A DNA stretch of 64,000 nt from Clarkia xantiana subsp. parviflora (taxonomy: Eukaryota; Streptophyta; Magnoliopsida; Myrtales; Onagraceae). Positions 29,087 to 40,275 of the stretch are shown piece by piece. Both the position numbers and the translations under genes were made by a program. The stretch is from the NCBI GenBank assembly GCA_036873135.1, contig JAPTYO010000011.1, positions 6,618,298 to 6,682,297 of the forward strand, written 5' to 3'. Position 1 is the first letter of the stretch. Every line of letters starts with the position of its first letter. A model generated the notes under the pieces. The model ran no database searches. It worked only from the letters and a program-made list of their open reading frames with translations, and was not told the origin of the DNA.

Positions 29087-30965
29087 ATGTACGTAATATG
29101 AGATTATTTGAAATGTGTAATTACTTCTAATGTTCTGACCCAACAAGTTAGTTCGTAATTAGCAGTGTAATATACAATGTAAAGTTAGATTACAATGTTT
29201 GGTTGTGCTGTAATGTAGAGTGTAAAGTCAGATTACAATGTTTGGTATGGTTTGTAATGTACATTGTAATATGATTTTCTTATTATTATAATATTAATCT
29301 ATTTGAAAATATATTATATTTTAATATGACAAATTTAAACATGAATTTATTTTGAAAACAAGTAACTTGGGTCCTAAACTTTATTTTTTAGATTTAAACA
29401 TAAATTTTGAAAATTATTAGAGTTAAATTTTCATTCTTACTTTCTATTAAAATTCTATTAATTAAAACATATTGTATAATTTTATGAGATAACAAGTTTC
29501 ATGAAACAATTACGCAGGTGAATTTCATTTTGTACTAATATTGTATGCATTATTCTTTATAATCTAACATGACATCATTGAATAATGAAGTATGAAGAGA
29601 AGCTGTCATCGTAAATTAAGATGAAAAATTATTACATTACCATATGCATCAGACACAAACATCATTTAAGACATCGTTTAGCAAAAGACGTCTACACAAT
29701 ATACAAAGGTGGCTAAATTCAGACATTTTACATATAAATCATATACATCGTAGCTCTAGTGAACCATCTCTAGATTAGGGTTTAGAATTTTTGGATCTGA
29801 TGGATATACGCCCAATTGGAACCCGTTTTAATTTAGACCGTCTTATTTTGATTACCCCATTTACGTTTGTATATCAAAACTTTGACCCGAACACTTCGCC
29901 TAAAACGCTAACGGTCTGAACGAGGTAAAATTACTCGACCGGACCTGACCATCGACCTCACCTAGGTGAGATCGGGTGACTTCACCCGATCCCTCCTAGG
30001 GGATCTCCCCTATGGAAGATCGGGTGGGCTGACCCGATCTCCCCTAGGGGAGACCGGGTTGGCTCATCCAACCCCTCTTAGGAGGGGTTGGGCAAATCCA
30101 CCCGGTGTCAGGCCTCAGGGGTCGGATTTTCCATCCAACCCCAAGGGTCCGGACCTCTTTTCCACCCGTTCCACACTTAGATTATTTCGCATACCTCTCC
30201 ATGCTTTAAGGGTCTAATCACACGGTTATGAGTTAATTAAGTGCGCTTAGGGGATTAACAATGTCATTAAGCCACCTTAATCCCCCCGAAGCCTATAAAT
30301 ATTGCTCGTATCCTATTCATTTCCATCACGTTGATTATTTTACTGGCTTTTACTCTGCCTTCTCTCTAGTTTGTCTCTCTAGAAACTTTAGACTGACTTA
30401 GGCATCAGAGAGGGTTCACCAAGAACCACCCCCTCCGTGCTTGGTACTGCCCCTACTGCAGGTCGGTTAGAAGGAAGAAGTCAGAAGAAGAGAAGGATAC
30501 GGATCAGACCCTCCAGCGAATAAAGCATCGGATCAACCTATCTACCCGTGAGAAGTTACACTTGGATCGACTACCCGTTGACCCGAGTGACGCGATATAA
30601 CAAGATCAATGTATATATAGTAGAAGTATATAAGTGAGAGGTAAATAGAAATAATTAGTGGAGATAAAGAAATAAGAAAGCGGAAGGGAGAATAATAAAA
30701 TTAATAAATAATAACAAAATAATAAACATTCTGTAATGTTGGATGTCACATTATATCCAAATATGGAGATAATCTCACATTACATCAAGAGGGGAAGTCA
30801 ATGTGTTTTCACGGGTTTTGACCAACTCATCGTCATCTTAGATTACAATACATATTACATTACAATCTTACATTACTTCATTTAGTTTGTTAAACAACGT
30901 AATATTAATGTAATGTGAAATGTACTATAGGATTACATCCCACATAATATCCATCTAAACACCCT
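29087..30965. mobile_element. MITE-like element with GTTTGGATG ends, host of a solo LTR
   Basis: The left end GTTTGGATGTACGTAATATG and the right end CATAATATCCATCTAAAC are inverted versions of each other. Next to them lie tracts rich in TAATGTA/TACATTA (29130-29280 and 30840-30930). Such ends are common in plant MITEs. The middle is taken up by the solo LTR at 29798-30602. TSD not resolved. Confidence 0.45.
29798..30602 (+). mobile_element. Solo LTR of a Gypsy-type retrotransposon
   Basis: The 805 bp LTR starts TGATGGATATACG and ends ATATAACA. The flanks GGATC (29793-29797) and AGATC (30603-30607) match at four of five positions, as expected of a 5-bp TSD. Inside are a block of palindromic GATCGGGTGACTTCACCCGATC-like units (29965-30110), a TATA-like CCTATAAATATTG (about 30291) and the conserved CTGACTTAGGCATCAGAG (about 30390). 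It has no internal retrotransposon coding region, so it formed by LTR-LTR recombination. The open frame 29966-30217 reads through the palindromes and is not a gene. Confidence 0.75.
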
Positions 30966-31029
30966 CTTACATCTTTAGCCCATTACTGAATTATAAGACA
31001 AAAGTACTGCCTAAGTGGCAGCAACATTG

Positions 31030-31900
31030 ATATACATTGTTGCAGTTTCACATGTTACTTGTATTAAGTGTTACTTAAATATGTTTGAGAATGATTTGTT
31101 TTGATAGAATTAAAAAAATAAGGGTTAAGAACTTAAAAATAGTCTCAGGTTTTAGTCATGTTGAAATTTAGTGTCTTAAGATTAAAATGTTAATATAGAC
31201 AATTTCAGGTTTTATTTTTGTTAAAATTTGGTGCATCCGCGCTTCTTTTCCTATCCCTTCAATCATTTCCATCAATCTACTCATCCAATCATGATCCATC
31301 ATCACTCTTTATTTTTCACAAAATCACCCAATTTCCCCCTAAATTTGAACATCCAAAAGAAAGAGTATCCAGCATAGTGGTGTTCAGCGATTTCGAGCGA
31401 CAACGAAGCGAGATTTACTGACGCGGGTGTGACCAGCTTCTCAGGTGACGGTCCCGGCAAGGTGACGGGAAGCGAGCGTGCATGTGAGCTCGAATTTGAC
31501 AGACAGTTTCGTCGGGATTGACTTTTCTTGAGTAATAAGACACAAGAAAACAACCAAAATGAAACTTGAGACTGCCCATATTAACAGTTTAATCCCGAGA
31601 TGCAAATTTCAACATGAATGAAACATGTGACTATTTTGGATGAAAAAAACTTGTAATTTGACTCATCTCCATTACTTGATCCAAATAGTGTTTTGTCTTT
31701 CTTTAAAACAAAATAAAAAAGACAGTTAAGAAATTGTTTGAATTGATCAACATTTTACTAATTGACTTGTGATTAAGGTATGATGTAATTAAAATGAGAT
31801 ATTAGAAATTGAAAAATTAAGTGAATTGAGTATCGAAATGACGAGATTATTACCTTGTGTTTTAAGTTGTAATAGAATCCCAAACTTGAATATCTAATTG
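31030..31900. repeat. Direct repeat of 28086-28500, interrupted by a MITE
   Basis: Before the insertion it shares TTACTTAAATATGTTTGAGA-type sequence with 28130. After it, CTTGATCCAAATAGTG, GTCTTTCTTTAAAACAAAAT and AATTAAAATGAGATATTA line up with 28290-28430. Identity by eye is roughly 85-90 percent. Just upstream, 30969-31007 (ACATCTTTAGCCCATTACTG) is the inverted complement of 34083-34122. Confidence 0.65.
31121..31640. mobile_element. MITE of the GGGTTAAGAAC family
   Basis: The left arm AGGGTTAAGAACTTAAAAAT and the right arm ending ATGAAACATGTGACTATTTT are inverted repeats with related internal sequence (AGACAATTTCAGGTTTTATT versus ATGAAACTTGAGACTGCCC). The interior matches the 3354 and 9287 copies in reverse. 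It sits inside the repeat at 31030-31900, so it is younger than that duplication. Confidence 0.7.
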
Positions 31901-32161
31901 TGGATCGATTTAAAACCAATTGTTTAATTTTTTTTCCCCTAAATAATTTAGATTTTTATTTAGCCATAATTAATTAATGGTGATTCTAAAAAATCATATT
32001 TTTCAAAACATTGCCATAGGTTGAATTTTAAGTCCGACATAGCTTTATTTACAATATATCATATTTTGGCAAAATGATATTGATATTTTAAAGTTTAATT
32101 TAAATTAATTCAAATTACTGCGCAATATAAAAGATTCAATGACTAGTTATTGTCACTATAA

Positions 32162-34080
32162 GAGCACTCCCAATAGTAACTGCTTAGTTCCTCCACATCA
32201 GCAGCCACGTCACTGCCAACTCATCAAAGTGGCACTGCTACAGTACCTGCTACAGTAAATGACACTGTAAAATTGGAACTCTCTCCAGTAGTGGAAGCCA
32301 AGTTCCACTTCTATATTGGGACCCACATAATTTCATAATTCAAATATAATTTTTGCATTATACATAAATTATATGTCATTATATATAAATTATATATCAT
32401 TATATATATATATATATATTATATATTCATATTTTTTTTAATACAGACATGAATAAATAATGAGATTCAAGTGTTAGACTAATTTAATTAAAAAAATGGG
32501 GAAAATATATACAAAATCATAAAAATGTAATTGATTTTTTTTATAATAAAAATGTACATTTTTATGAGTTAGTCAAAGTTTATCAATTGTGAATCAAATA
32601 TCTGGGTTCCCCTTTTGACCGACGTATGTTGTTATTCTGAAATTCGAAACTCGACGTCTTTAGGGTAATAGTTCTATTATTTACGTACTATAATTTTTTT
32701 ATTTTAAAATTACGATTCTTTTGGTAATTAAAAATGATAAAAACAATATGATTATAACATAAAAATGAGCACGTAATTTTTTTAAATAATGATTGCAATA
32801 ATTTAAAAGTTACATTACAAAAAATATAATAACAATAAATTAAAGTTGTCATACTGTTTTTTCGGACCAGTTTTGAACCGAACCAGACTGTTTTTACAGT
32901 TCCAGTACAAAATCGGACCAGATTTTTAGTGCTAATTTCAAATTATCCAGACCGGACCATACTGTTTTAATTAGTTCCAATCCGGTTCGGGCTGGACCGG
33001 TTCGTGCCTATCCATAATTCTCTATTGTCAATTCATTGCAATAATTATACGTTACTTGACTAAGGTAAAATTACTATTCTGTACAGTCCCCATGCGGCAT
33101 GCATAATGATTGATAAGTATAATTGTTGATATAATAATAGTGATCAATCAAATTCATAGAATCTATTATTTCACCATAATCAGTGTAAATCTGTTATACG
33201 TTGATTGACATATCTTAATTCGACATCATCAACAGATTCACGTTTATGTACATCCATGAGATCATATTATTAAATCGATTATTGTATTAATCATGTGTTT
33301 TTGCTAAAGATTTTCCAATATATGTAAATTAAAAATATATTATACTTCATTCTAAAAGTATAATTTTTATAATAATTTATCGTAATAAATATATTTCTTT
33401 CATATAATAATATAATATAATACGTAAATTATATAAAAATATATATATATATACATTAAAATAATATAATATTTTTTAGTAAATTATTTTTCATATTTAA
33501 TAATAGGAAATGTTATACTATTTCAAAATTTAGAATTAACGGTTATTCAACATGGTAACATATAAACAACTTAGATATGGAAATTCTGAAATTGATTCAA
33601 ATTAAAAAGTAGTAATTTTGGTCCGTGTCATTATTTATGTTACATAATATTCAAAATGACTGATTACGGCTCTTGTCTATCTGACTTAGCGTAACAGAAT
33701 ATATATACAATCAAAGAGATGAGCAAAACAATCGAATAAAATAATATTAAAAAGTTGGCACCGACATGAACAGTAACTTGAGAGTTCCTACTATGGGAGT
33801 TCCTACTAGTAGGTAGTGTCTCACTTACCTATTCACTCAATAATGGCAAAACTGTAATATTAGTAATCCTAGTCACGCCTAGTAGCGCTTAGTCAGCGTC
33901 CAGTGGCAAAAATTGGAACTATGCACTCTCATTTTGGAACAAGACACTCCTATTGGAATGTAAGTGCCTACTTAATCATTATTAGTAGGGACTATACAGT
34001 GAATAACACTAAGCACTCTCTATAATAATAAATTTACAATATGAAACTAAGCTAGGCACTTGTCACTACTGAAAGTGCTC
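32162..34080. mobile_element. Non-autonomous element E1, right copy
   Basis: The 1.92 kb element has terminal inverted repeats GAGCACTCCCAATAGTAACT (left) and, read inward from the right, GAGCACTTTCAGTAGTGACA. It is the better-preserved copy of the pair and is inverted relative to 25871-27715. It has no protein-coding frame. Flanks TCACTATA and ATCACTTC are only partly alike, so the TSD is unresolved. Confidence 0.7.
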
Positions 34081-34130
34081 ATCACTTCTGTCCTATAATT
34101 CAGTAATGGGCTAAAGATGTAAGTCTCTTG

Positions 34131-34860
34131 TAAGAGCACTTCCAATTGGTATTTGTCCAGACAGTTACTTAAGTGAATGTGAGAAGTGAATACGACTATG
34201 GTCCTACTCACTAATTAGATTTATAGATAATATTTCTCCTCTAAATTGGAGTGGAAGCATTTGTAGTTTTGATATTTCTCTTTCATCATTTTTTTATTTT
34301 AGCTAATTTGTTTATTTTGTAAAAAAAAATACGAAATGAATAAGTAAAAATTGTCACATTTTAACTAGCGGTTTTTTGTGTGAATTATATTAACTAGTGG
34401 TTAGTAATTAACTATTAGTCGTGAGTGAATAATATTAATTAGTTGTTATATTAACTATAAACCATGAACCAACTTCATGATAGACCGAAATAATATTTAA
34501 TTTCATGATAGACCAACACGTTGAAACTATAAGAAGACCCGGTCGAATATATTTGACAATCTCATAATACTCGTGCAAATTCCGTTTAAATCTACTATGG
34601 GTGATTATTTACGTAACTTTATTATTTTATATATAAAAATTAATACAATATAATTTTCTATTTTGTTAATGCTATCAATGATTTAAATTATGTATTTTTT
34701 TATATATTTTATAAATAATTATTTTTGTAAAACATTGATTTTTGTGTATAGTATAATTACTTAATTAGAAAATAAATTATAATTAAATATACTTTTATTT
34801 ATATTTTTATTATATAAAAATCGTATAGATCCAAAACGATCTTGCGTTTAAAATGATTTT
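34131..34860. mobile_element. Element E2, right copy (partial)
   Basis: It starts TAAGAGCACTTCCAATTGG and is the inverted counterpart of 28520-29068, sharing CATGATAGACC, AATACTCGTGCAAATT and GATCCAAAACGATC-like sequence. The flanking CTCTTG is also shared with the left copy. The far end is not defined. Confidence 0.55.
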
Positions 34861-35021
34861 ATCTATAATGAATGCTTTGGCCAAATTACTTTTTTTTCTT
34901 TTATAACACGTAGCTGATGCGATGATTATGTAGCTGTAAATATGGTCTAAGATGAATGACTTTCCAAACCAAAAGAAGGTAATACAGTTTCATTCTGTGC
35001 TATCAATGTTATTTCAAAGTA

Positions 35022-35965
35022 TTTTGGCCAAAAAAAAAAAGGGAATGGCTAAAATTAAGTCGACTGATAAATCAGTCGAATTTAGGACCATTGGATCAAG
35101 TGAATAAGATGCACGCGCCGGCGCCCTCACGTCCCTTCCTCCTTTTTTTCTGACTGGCTGGTGCCCCTCTCTCTGTCTTTTCATTATTTCCTCTCTCCTC
35201 ACTTTTTTTCTTTTGTTAATTATGAATGCATTTTTAGCCCAAAAATTATAAATGCATTTATTTATTCATTGTTGGGTAAATTTTTTTGACTATTTTTTTA
35301 TTTAATTTAAAATATAGTAAAATGTAATCACTGTTATAGATTATTAAAAAATATTATTTTTTATAATAATATAAAACATTATTTTTTAGAAATTAAAAAG
35401 ATGCTATGAAAATAATATTTTCAATTTTGAACATTCAATTTATCCAAATTTAGTCATCTAGAATTTAAATAGTCAAAATGCTAACATATTTAAATAGAGT
35501 TTTAAAAAAATCATAAAACTATATAAATCTTAATTCAAACCCGAAAGTAGAGTATATGAATAGTTTAGCAATGTAAATCCTAGATGACTAACTTTGGATG
35601 AATCAATTGTTTAAAATTGAAAATATTATTTTCAATTGTCATATCATATTTTAAGTTATAAAAAATTTGTTTTATATCATCAAATAAAATAATATTTTTT
35701 TTATAATTTATATAAAACAATGATTACATTTTACTATATTTTAAATTAAATAAACAAATGGCCAAAAATTACCCAACAAATAAATGCATTTATTATTTTT
35801 GGGCTAAATGTATTTGTAATTAACAAAAAAAAATGAGGAGAGAGGAAAGGTGGCTTTTTTTTTTGGTAAATAGGTGGGCGCCAGTCAGAGAGAAAAGAGG
35901 AAGGGACAAAGAGGGGTTCCTGGCGCGTGTTCGACTGATTTATAAGTCGACTTGACTTTAGCCGT
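35022..35965. mobile_element. Foldback element with ~430 bp arms
   Basis: Arms of about 430 bp (35043-35470 and 35560-35965) are inverted repeats. They include AAGTCGACTGATAAATCAGTCGA against TCGACTGATTTATAAGTCGA, a C/T-rich block with GCGCCGGCGCCC against its G/A counterpart, and matching AT-rich stretches. Only about 90-100 bp separate the arms. The direct repeat TTATTTCAAAGTA flanks it at 35009-35021 and 35966-35978. It has no coding content and could form a very long hairpin. Confidence 0.75.
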
Positions 35966-36224
35966 TTATTTCAAAGTACGAACCTTAACTAATTCCTAAC
36001 CTGGGCGATTCAGTATCGTAGATGTTAGATATTAAAGTTTGGACTCCTTAGTTTCGTCACTAACAATACTTGCAAAATGGAAAGTATAAAGTTGTATCCC
36101 ATGATTTCATTCTAACGTTCAAATTAAAATATAGTATTGTAAGTATTTATACAGTATTAGACTCGGGTAATCATGTTCAAATTCGGCCCGAAACAGTAGG
36201 ATCCAACATAAAGTAGTTTAGGAG

Positions 36225-36802
36225 GGTTAAGAGGGTCTGAATTTTAGTCCATGTTAACGGGAGATGTCTGAATGTTTTAATGTTAATATTAAGGGTCTGA
36301 ATTTTCAAACTTTGTTGAATTCTCAACTTTGTTGAGGTCTCCGTCAATTTTTGCCGTTAAAACTAACGAGATTTGGTCACATACTTGGCATGTGACCGAA
36401 AATAAACTGAAATCCCGAAAATGCCCTCCGACCAAAGTGTGCCCCTCATATGCTTGACCTGAAAAGACGAAAATGCCCTTAAAAGGGGTAATTCTGACAT
36501 TTCAATAATTAGTGGGCAGGGGTATTTTAGACATTTCATATTTCATTAATTAAACTGCTAAATTGTTTCAATAATTGCAAATGGGTAATTCTGACATTTC
36601 ACGTGGTTCTGTTAAATTTAACAGAAAATTTGGACGGAAAACCGAAAAACAACAAACATGATAATTCAGACCCTTAATATCAACATTTGAACATTCAGAC
36701 ATCTCCCGTCAACATGGGCCATTATTCAGACCCTTCTTGTGTTCTTTAACCCTAGTTTAACATGAGTCATTATTCAGACCCTTCTTGTGTTCTTTATCCC
36801 TA
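36225..36802. mobile_element. Mutator-like MITE with 9-bp TSD and duplicated right end
   Basis: The 578 bp element is flanked by GTTTAGGAG at 36216-36224 and 36803-36811. Inverted arms of over 80 bp contain AGGGTCTGAATTTTAG, GGGAGATGTCTGAATG and complements. The last ~45 bp of the right arm (CATTATTCAGACCCTTCTTG ... CCCTA) occurs twice in tandem. It carries GAAAATGCCCTTAAAAGGGG and CCGTTAAAACTAACG, as in the ARMC7 intron insertion. Confidence 0.8.
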
Positions 36803-36811
36803 GTTTAGGAG

Positions 36812-37746
36812 TAGTGATTGGTGCTAGAAATACTATTGACCATCCAATGTTGATAAGACAATTACAGGTGCCTAATCTGTTATGCCAAGTACCAAACCAC
36901 ATGTTCTGCCAATTATTTTAATCTTTAGCTAGATTTGTAGCCTATAGAGAAGGAAATCACATTCCTATTTGTCAACGTCGACAGGTATAATTTTGTCCAT
37001 ACATTGCATCCAATTTATCTATCCTTGAATTGGGCTTAACATATTTATTTTGGGAAAATAACTCGTGACTCATTCAATCATAGAAGCGCGTCTTCTTATT
37101 CACAAAATATGATGTAATGGTTCAATTAGCCACAGTTTAATTAAGAGATCATGAATTTATCTAAAAGATTAGGAGTTCAAATTCAAATTCCACTCAACTC
37201 TGAAAATGCAAAAATATTTGTAGTAAGTACTTTGCTCTATAGGTTCACCTAGTGGGAATGATGATTAATTAGTTTAGGTGTGAATAACGTATGTTACGGA
37301 CTTACGGAAGTTGCTTTCTTGTGATCTGATTCAAGTAAAGATTAATTTAGATGTGGAAAATGCATATTAAGGTGCTGCTTTCGTGATGCCCCGTAAGATC
37401 ACCCTACGGAGAAAAAAAAATAGTAATTATTTTTATATAACAGCTACTTCAATTATTGTAAATGTTATTTTTGAGTTTTTTCATATATGTAGCCGTTAAA
37501 TACGGATACAAATCAGTATGTGCCTCTCACCTAATTTTACAGATATCTCTAATTGTATTCTAAAGTTTAGTTTACGACAAATTAAGTTACTAAACTTCAA
37601 AACCAAATAGTCTCATGGTTCAAGTTTTTTTTAAGTTCAGAGACTTAATTGATAATGTGAAATTTTTTTTATTAATGATGCAACTAGATAATGATAAGAT
37701 CACATCACATGAGAGATACATGTTCATTTTCTTCACATTTGACAGC
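36812..37746. other. Intergenic, no gene seen
   Basis: A stretch at about 37110-37300 (ATGTAATGGTTCAATTAGCC, then AGGAGTTCAAATTCAAATTCC) vaguely resembles a tRNA-derived SINE. I could not define ends. Otherwise AT-rich without features. Confidence 0.35.
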
Positions 37747-37751
37747 CAAGT

Positions 37752-38059
37752 TATCAAATTCTCTCATAAGGACAGATTTTGGGAGAGAGCACTTAGGGTT
37801 CATTCCATCGAGTTCCTTCATCTGGTCAATGGTCCCCCTTAAATACTAAACCCTAGGTAAATAATTGTTCAATACACCCTGAATAAATGAAAGGAACTCT
37901 AACGACCCTGAATAATCACAAACATAACAACAGAATACAAAACAATAAAAACAGACCAGCCCAACAACAAAACTGGGCTAAGATACAAACATAGGCCCAA
38001 AACGAATATAATCCAACTATGAATATAATCCAGCTTGCATAGAAAACCCAAGTCCAATA
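37752..38059 (-). repeat. 3' LTR of the Copia element
   Basis: 308 bp. On the minus strand it begins TATTGGACTTGGG directly after the G-run of the polypurine tract and ends GAATTTGATA. It differs from the 5' LTR at a single position (CATAAGG here, CATACGG there, plus-strand reading). Confidence 0.95.
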
Positions 38060-38070
38060 CCCCCCTTCAA
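38060..38070 (-). other. Polypurine tract of the Copia element
   Basis: TTGAAGGGGGG on the minus strand abuts the 3' LTR. It is the expected primer site for plus-strand DNA synthesis. Confidence 0.85.
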
Positions 38071-38091
38071 GCTGGAATCCTTATGTAAAAC

Positions 38092-39684
38092 TCAATCCTC
38101 TGTGTCAGAAATCCTTTCTCCACTCTTCTTAAAAACATTCTTCATTCCCAACTTACCTGACAAGAAATAATGTTGTTGCCCTGCCAAAGACTTGGTAAAA
38201 ATGTCAGCTTCCTGAAACTCTGATTCAATTGAGCACAACCTAACAACATTTTCTACAATTTTTTCACGAACCATATGGCAATCAATTTCTATATGCTTGG
38301 TTCTCTCATGAAAAACTGGATTATTTGCAATTTTCACTGCAGCCTGATTATCACAATAAATCCTAGTTGGATCAGTCTGGACAAAAGACAACTCAGACAA
38401 TAAACCCCTTAACCATAGTATTTCCTTAAGCAAGTCAGCTAAACTGCGATACTCAGACTCGGCAGAAGATTTAGAAACAGTAGTCTGTTTTTTGACTTTC
38501 CATGAAATCAATGAATTTCCTAATTTCACACAAAATCCAGTTACAGACCTCCTAGTCTCTAAACAACTACCCCAGTCTGAATCACAGAACCCAACAAGCT
38601 CAGGAGATGTTTTTGAATCAAGAAATATACATTTTCCAGCTTCACGCTTGACATACCTTACAATCCTCATGGCTGCATCCCAATGTGAGACTTTAGGATT
38701 CTGCATATATTGACTCATGTGTCTCACAGCAAAACTAATATCAGGCCTAGTAATTGTAAGATATAAAAGTTTTCCTATCAGCCTTCTATAACTTGTGACA
38801 TCATCTAGGGACTTATCAGACTGATTTATGTTCAAATGTTCATCATAAGACCTAGTAGTAAGCTTCAAATTCAACTCCATTGGAGTCTTAGCCACTTTAG
38901 CACCAGAAAGGCCAACAGAAGAAATTAGATCAAGGGCATATTTCCTTTGGGAAAGGATAATACCTTCAGATGTCCTCAAAATCTCAATACCTAAAAAATA
39001 TCTCAGCTCACCAAGATCCTTCATTTTGAAGTTGGTAGTCAAGACAGCTTTTAACTCAGTTATTAAAACTGAACTATTCCCTGTAATGAGTAAGTCATCA
39101 ACATAAACCAGAACTAGAGCAAATTGGTCACCAACACGCTTAATAAACAAGGAATAATCATGTTTTGACTGCAAAAAACCACCTTTAACCAAAGCCTCAG
39201 TTAATTTAATATTCCATTGTCTACTAGCTTGTTTTAAACCATATAGGGATTTGAGTAATCTACAAACCATCCCCCCTTGATTACCAAAACCCTCAGGAAC
39301 AGTCATAAAAACTTCTTCTTGTAAATCACCTTGTAAAAAAGCATTGTGAACATCCATTTGAAAAAGTGGCCATTGAAAAATAGAAGCCAAAGCTAACACT
39401 GTCCTGACAGTATTCATTCTAACCACGGGAGAAAATGTTTCATAGTAATCAATCCCATATTTCTGTTTATATCCTTTAGCAACCAGTCTAGCTTTATGCC
39501 GTTCTAAACTACCATCAGAATTATATTTCAACTTGTAGACCCACTTACAGCCTATAGCTACTTTACCTTTAGGTAATGGGACCAATTCCCAAGTACCATT
39601 TTCTTCAAGAGCAGCAATTTCATTTTTCATGGCTTGTACCCAAGCAGGATCCTGAGCAGCCTCTGCATAACTATCTGGTTCCAC
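38092..39684 (-). CDS. Copia reverse transcriptase and RNase H (3' part of pol)
   Basis: A 530-residue frame. The RT domain starts with WVQAMKNEIAALEENGTWEL and contains the catalytic YVDDLLITG. RNase H follows, with GFCDSDWG...TRRSVTGFC...SSAESEYRSLAD and KHIEIDCHMVREK. The start Met is only the first Met after a frameshift; the native protein would be continuous with the upstream frames. It stops 32 bp before the 3' LTR. Confidence 0.92.
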   Translation of the reverse strand: MEPDSYAEAAQDPAWVQAMKNEIAALEENGTWELVPLPKGKVAIGCKWVYKLKYNSDGSLERHKARLVAKGYKQKYGIDYYETFSPVVRMNTVRTVLALASIFQWPLFQMDVHNAFLQGDLQEEVFMTVPEGFGNQGGMVCRLLKSLYGLKQASRQWNIKLTEALVKGGFLQSKHDYSLFIKRVGDQFALVLVYVDDLLITGNSSVLITELKAVLTTNFKMKDLGELRYFLGIEILRTSEGIILSQRKYALDLISSVGLSGAKVAKTPMELNLKLTTRSYDEHLNINQSDKSLDDVTSYRRLIGKLLYLTITRPDISFAVRHMSQYMQNPKVSHWDAAMRIVRYVKREAGKCIFLDSKTSPELVGFCDSDWGSCLETRRSVTGFCVKLGNSLISWKVKKQTTVSKSSAESEYRSLADLLKEILWLRGLLSELSFVQTDPTRIYCDNQAAVKIANNPVFHERTKHIEIDCHMVREKIVENVVRLCSIESEFQEADIFTKSLAGQQHYFLSGKLGMKNVFKKSGERISDTED

Positions 39685-39688
39685 AACT

Positions 39689-40273
39689 TCAGAAAAAAGA
39701 TGTCAAAAAGCTCTGATATTGACTAGATAAAGCCTCATAAGACAAATAATTTTGAAGAGAGTTTTCTGAAGGAGAACAGGTTAAGACATAATCCTTCTTC
39801 CAGATAGGTGGACGAATAGCCCTCCCAGTTCTGGTCATTTGATACACTGGTTGAGGATCAGAAGATGCAATGATATCACCATCAGAAGGGATAGTGCCCT
39901 CATCATATGGATCAGACTCATCAGAGTTAATATCAGACTCATCATATGAATTGTGGCCACCAGAGTTGTCAAAATCAGGCAGGGTGGGATGAGGTTCCTC
40001 ATTTAAAAGATCAGAAACTGTTTTATCATTGGAATCCTCATAATAAGCATGCTCAAAGAAAATAGGCAACTGATCAGATTTTCTATCTTGGAATGGAAAT
40101 AGGGTTTCAACAAACTTCACATCTCTACTAACAAAAATTTTGTGACTCGATAAATCATAGAGTTTGTAACCCTTCTGAGTTTCAGAATATCCTATAAAAA
40201 CTGAAACAATGGCTCTTGAAGAAAATTTGTCAGTCACCAGTAAATTCTTGGCAAAGCATAGGCAGCCAAACAC
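39689..40273 (-). CDS. Copia integrase C-terminal part and linker (middle fragment of pol)
   Basis: A 194-residue frame. FGCLCFAKN and SRAIVSVFIGYSETQKGYKL followed by HKIFVSRDVKFVE are the conserved integrase C-terminal (GKGY-like) module of Copia. An acidic, Ser/Asp-rich linker leads to TRTGRAIRPPIW. The frame is separated from the upstream frame near 40300-40320 and from the RT frame near 39685-39700 by one-base shifts, the latter beside a T run. Confidence 0.88.
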   Translation of the reverse strand: MFGCLCFAKNLLVTDKFSSRAIVSVFIGYSETQKGYKLYDLSSHKIFVSRDVKFVETLFPFQDRKSDQLPIFFEHAYYEDSNDKTVSDLLNEEPHPTLPDFDNSGGHNSYDESDINSDESDPYDEGTIPSDGDIIASSDPQPVYQMTRTGRAIRPPIWKKDYVLTCSPSENSLQNYLSYEALSSQYQSFLTSFF

Positions 40274-40275
40274 TC

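Noticed and set aside
29966..30217. 83-residue frame with repeated GDLPYG/RSGGLTRSPLGE-like units
   Set aside because: It reads through the palindrome block of a solo LTR. The periodicity comes from DNA repeats and not from protein selection.
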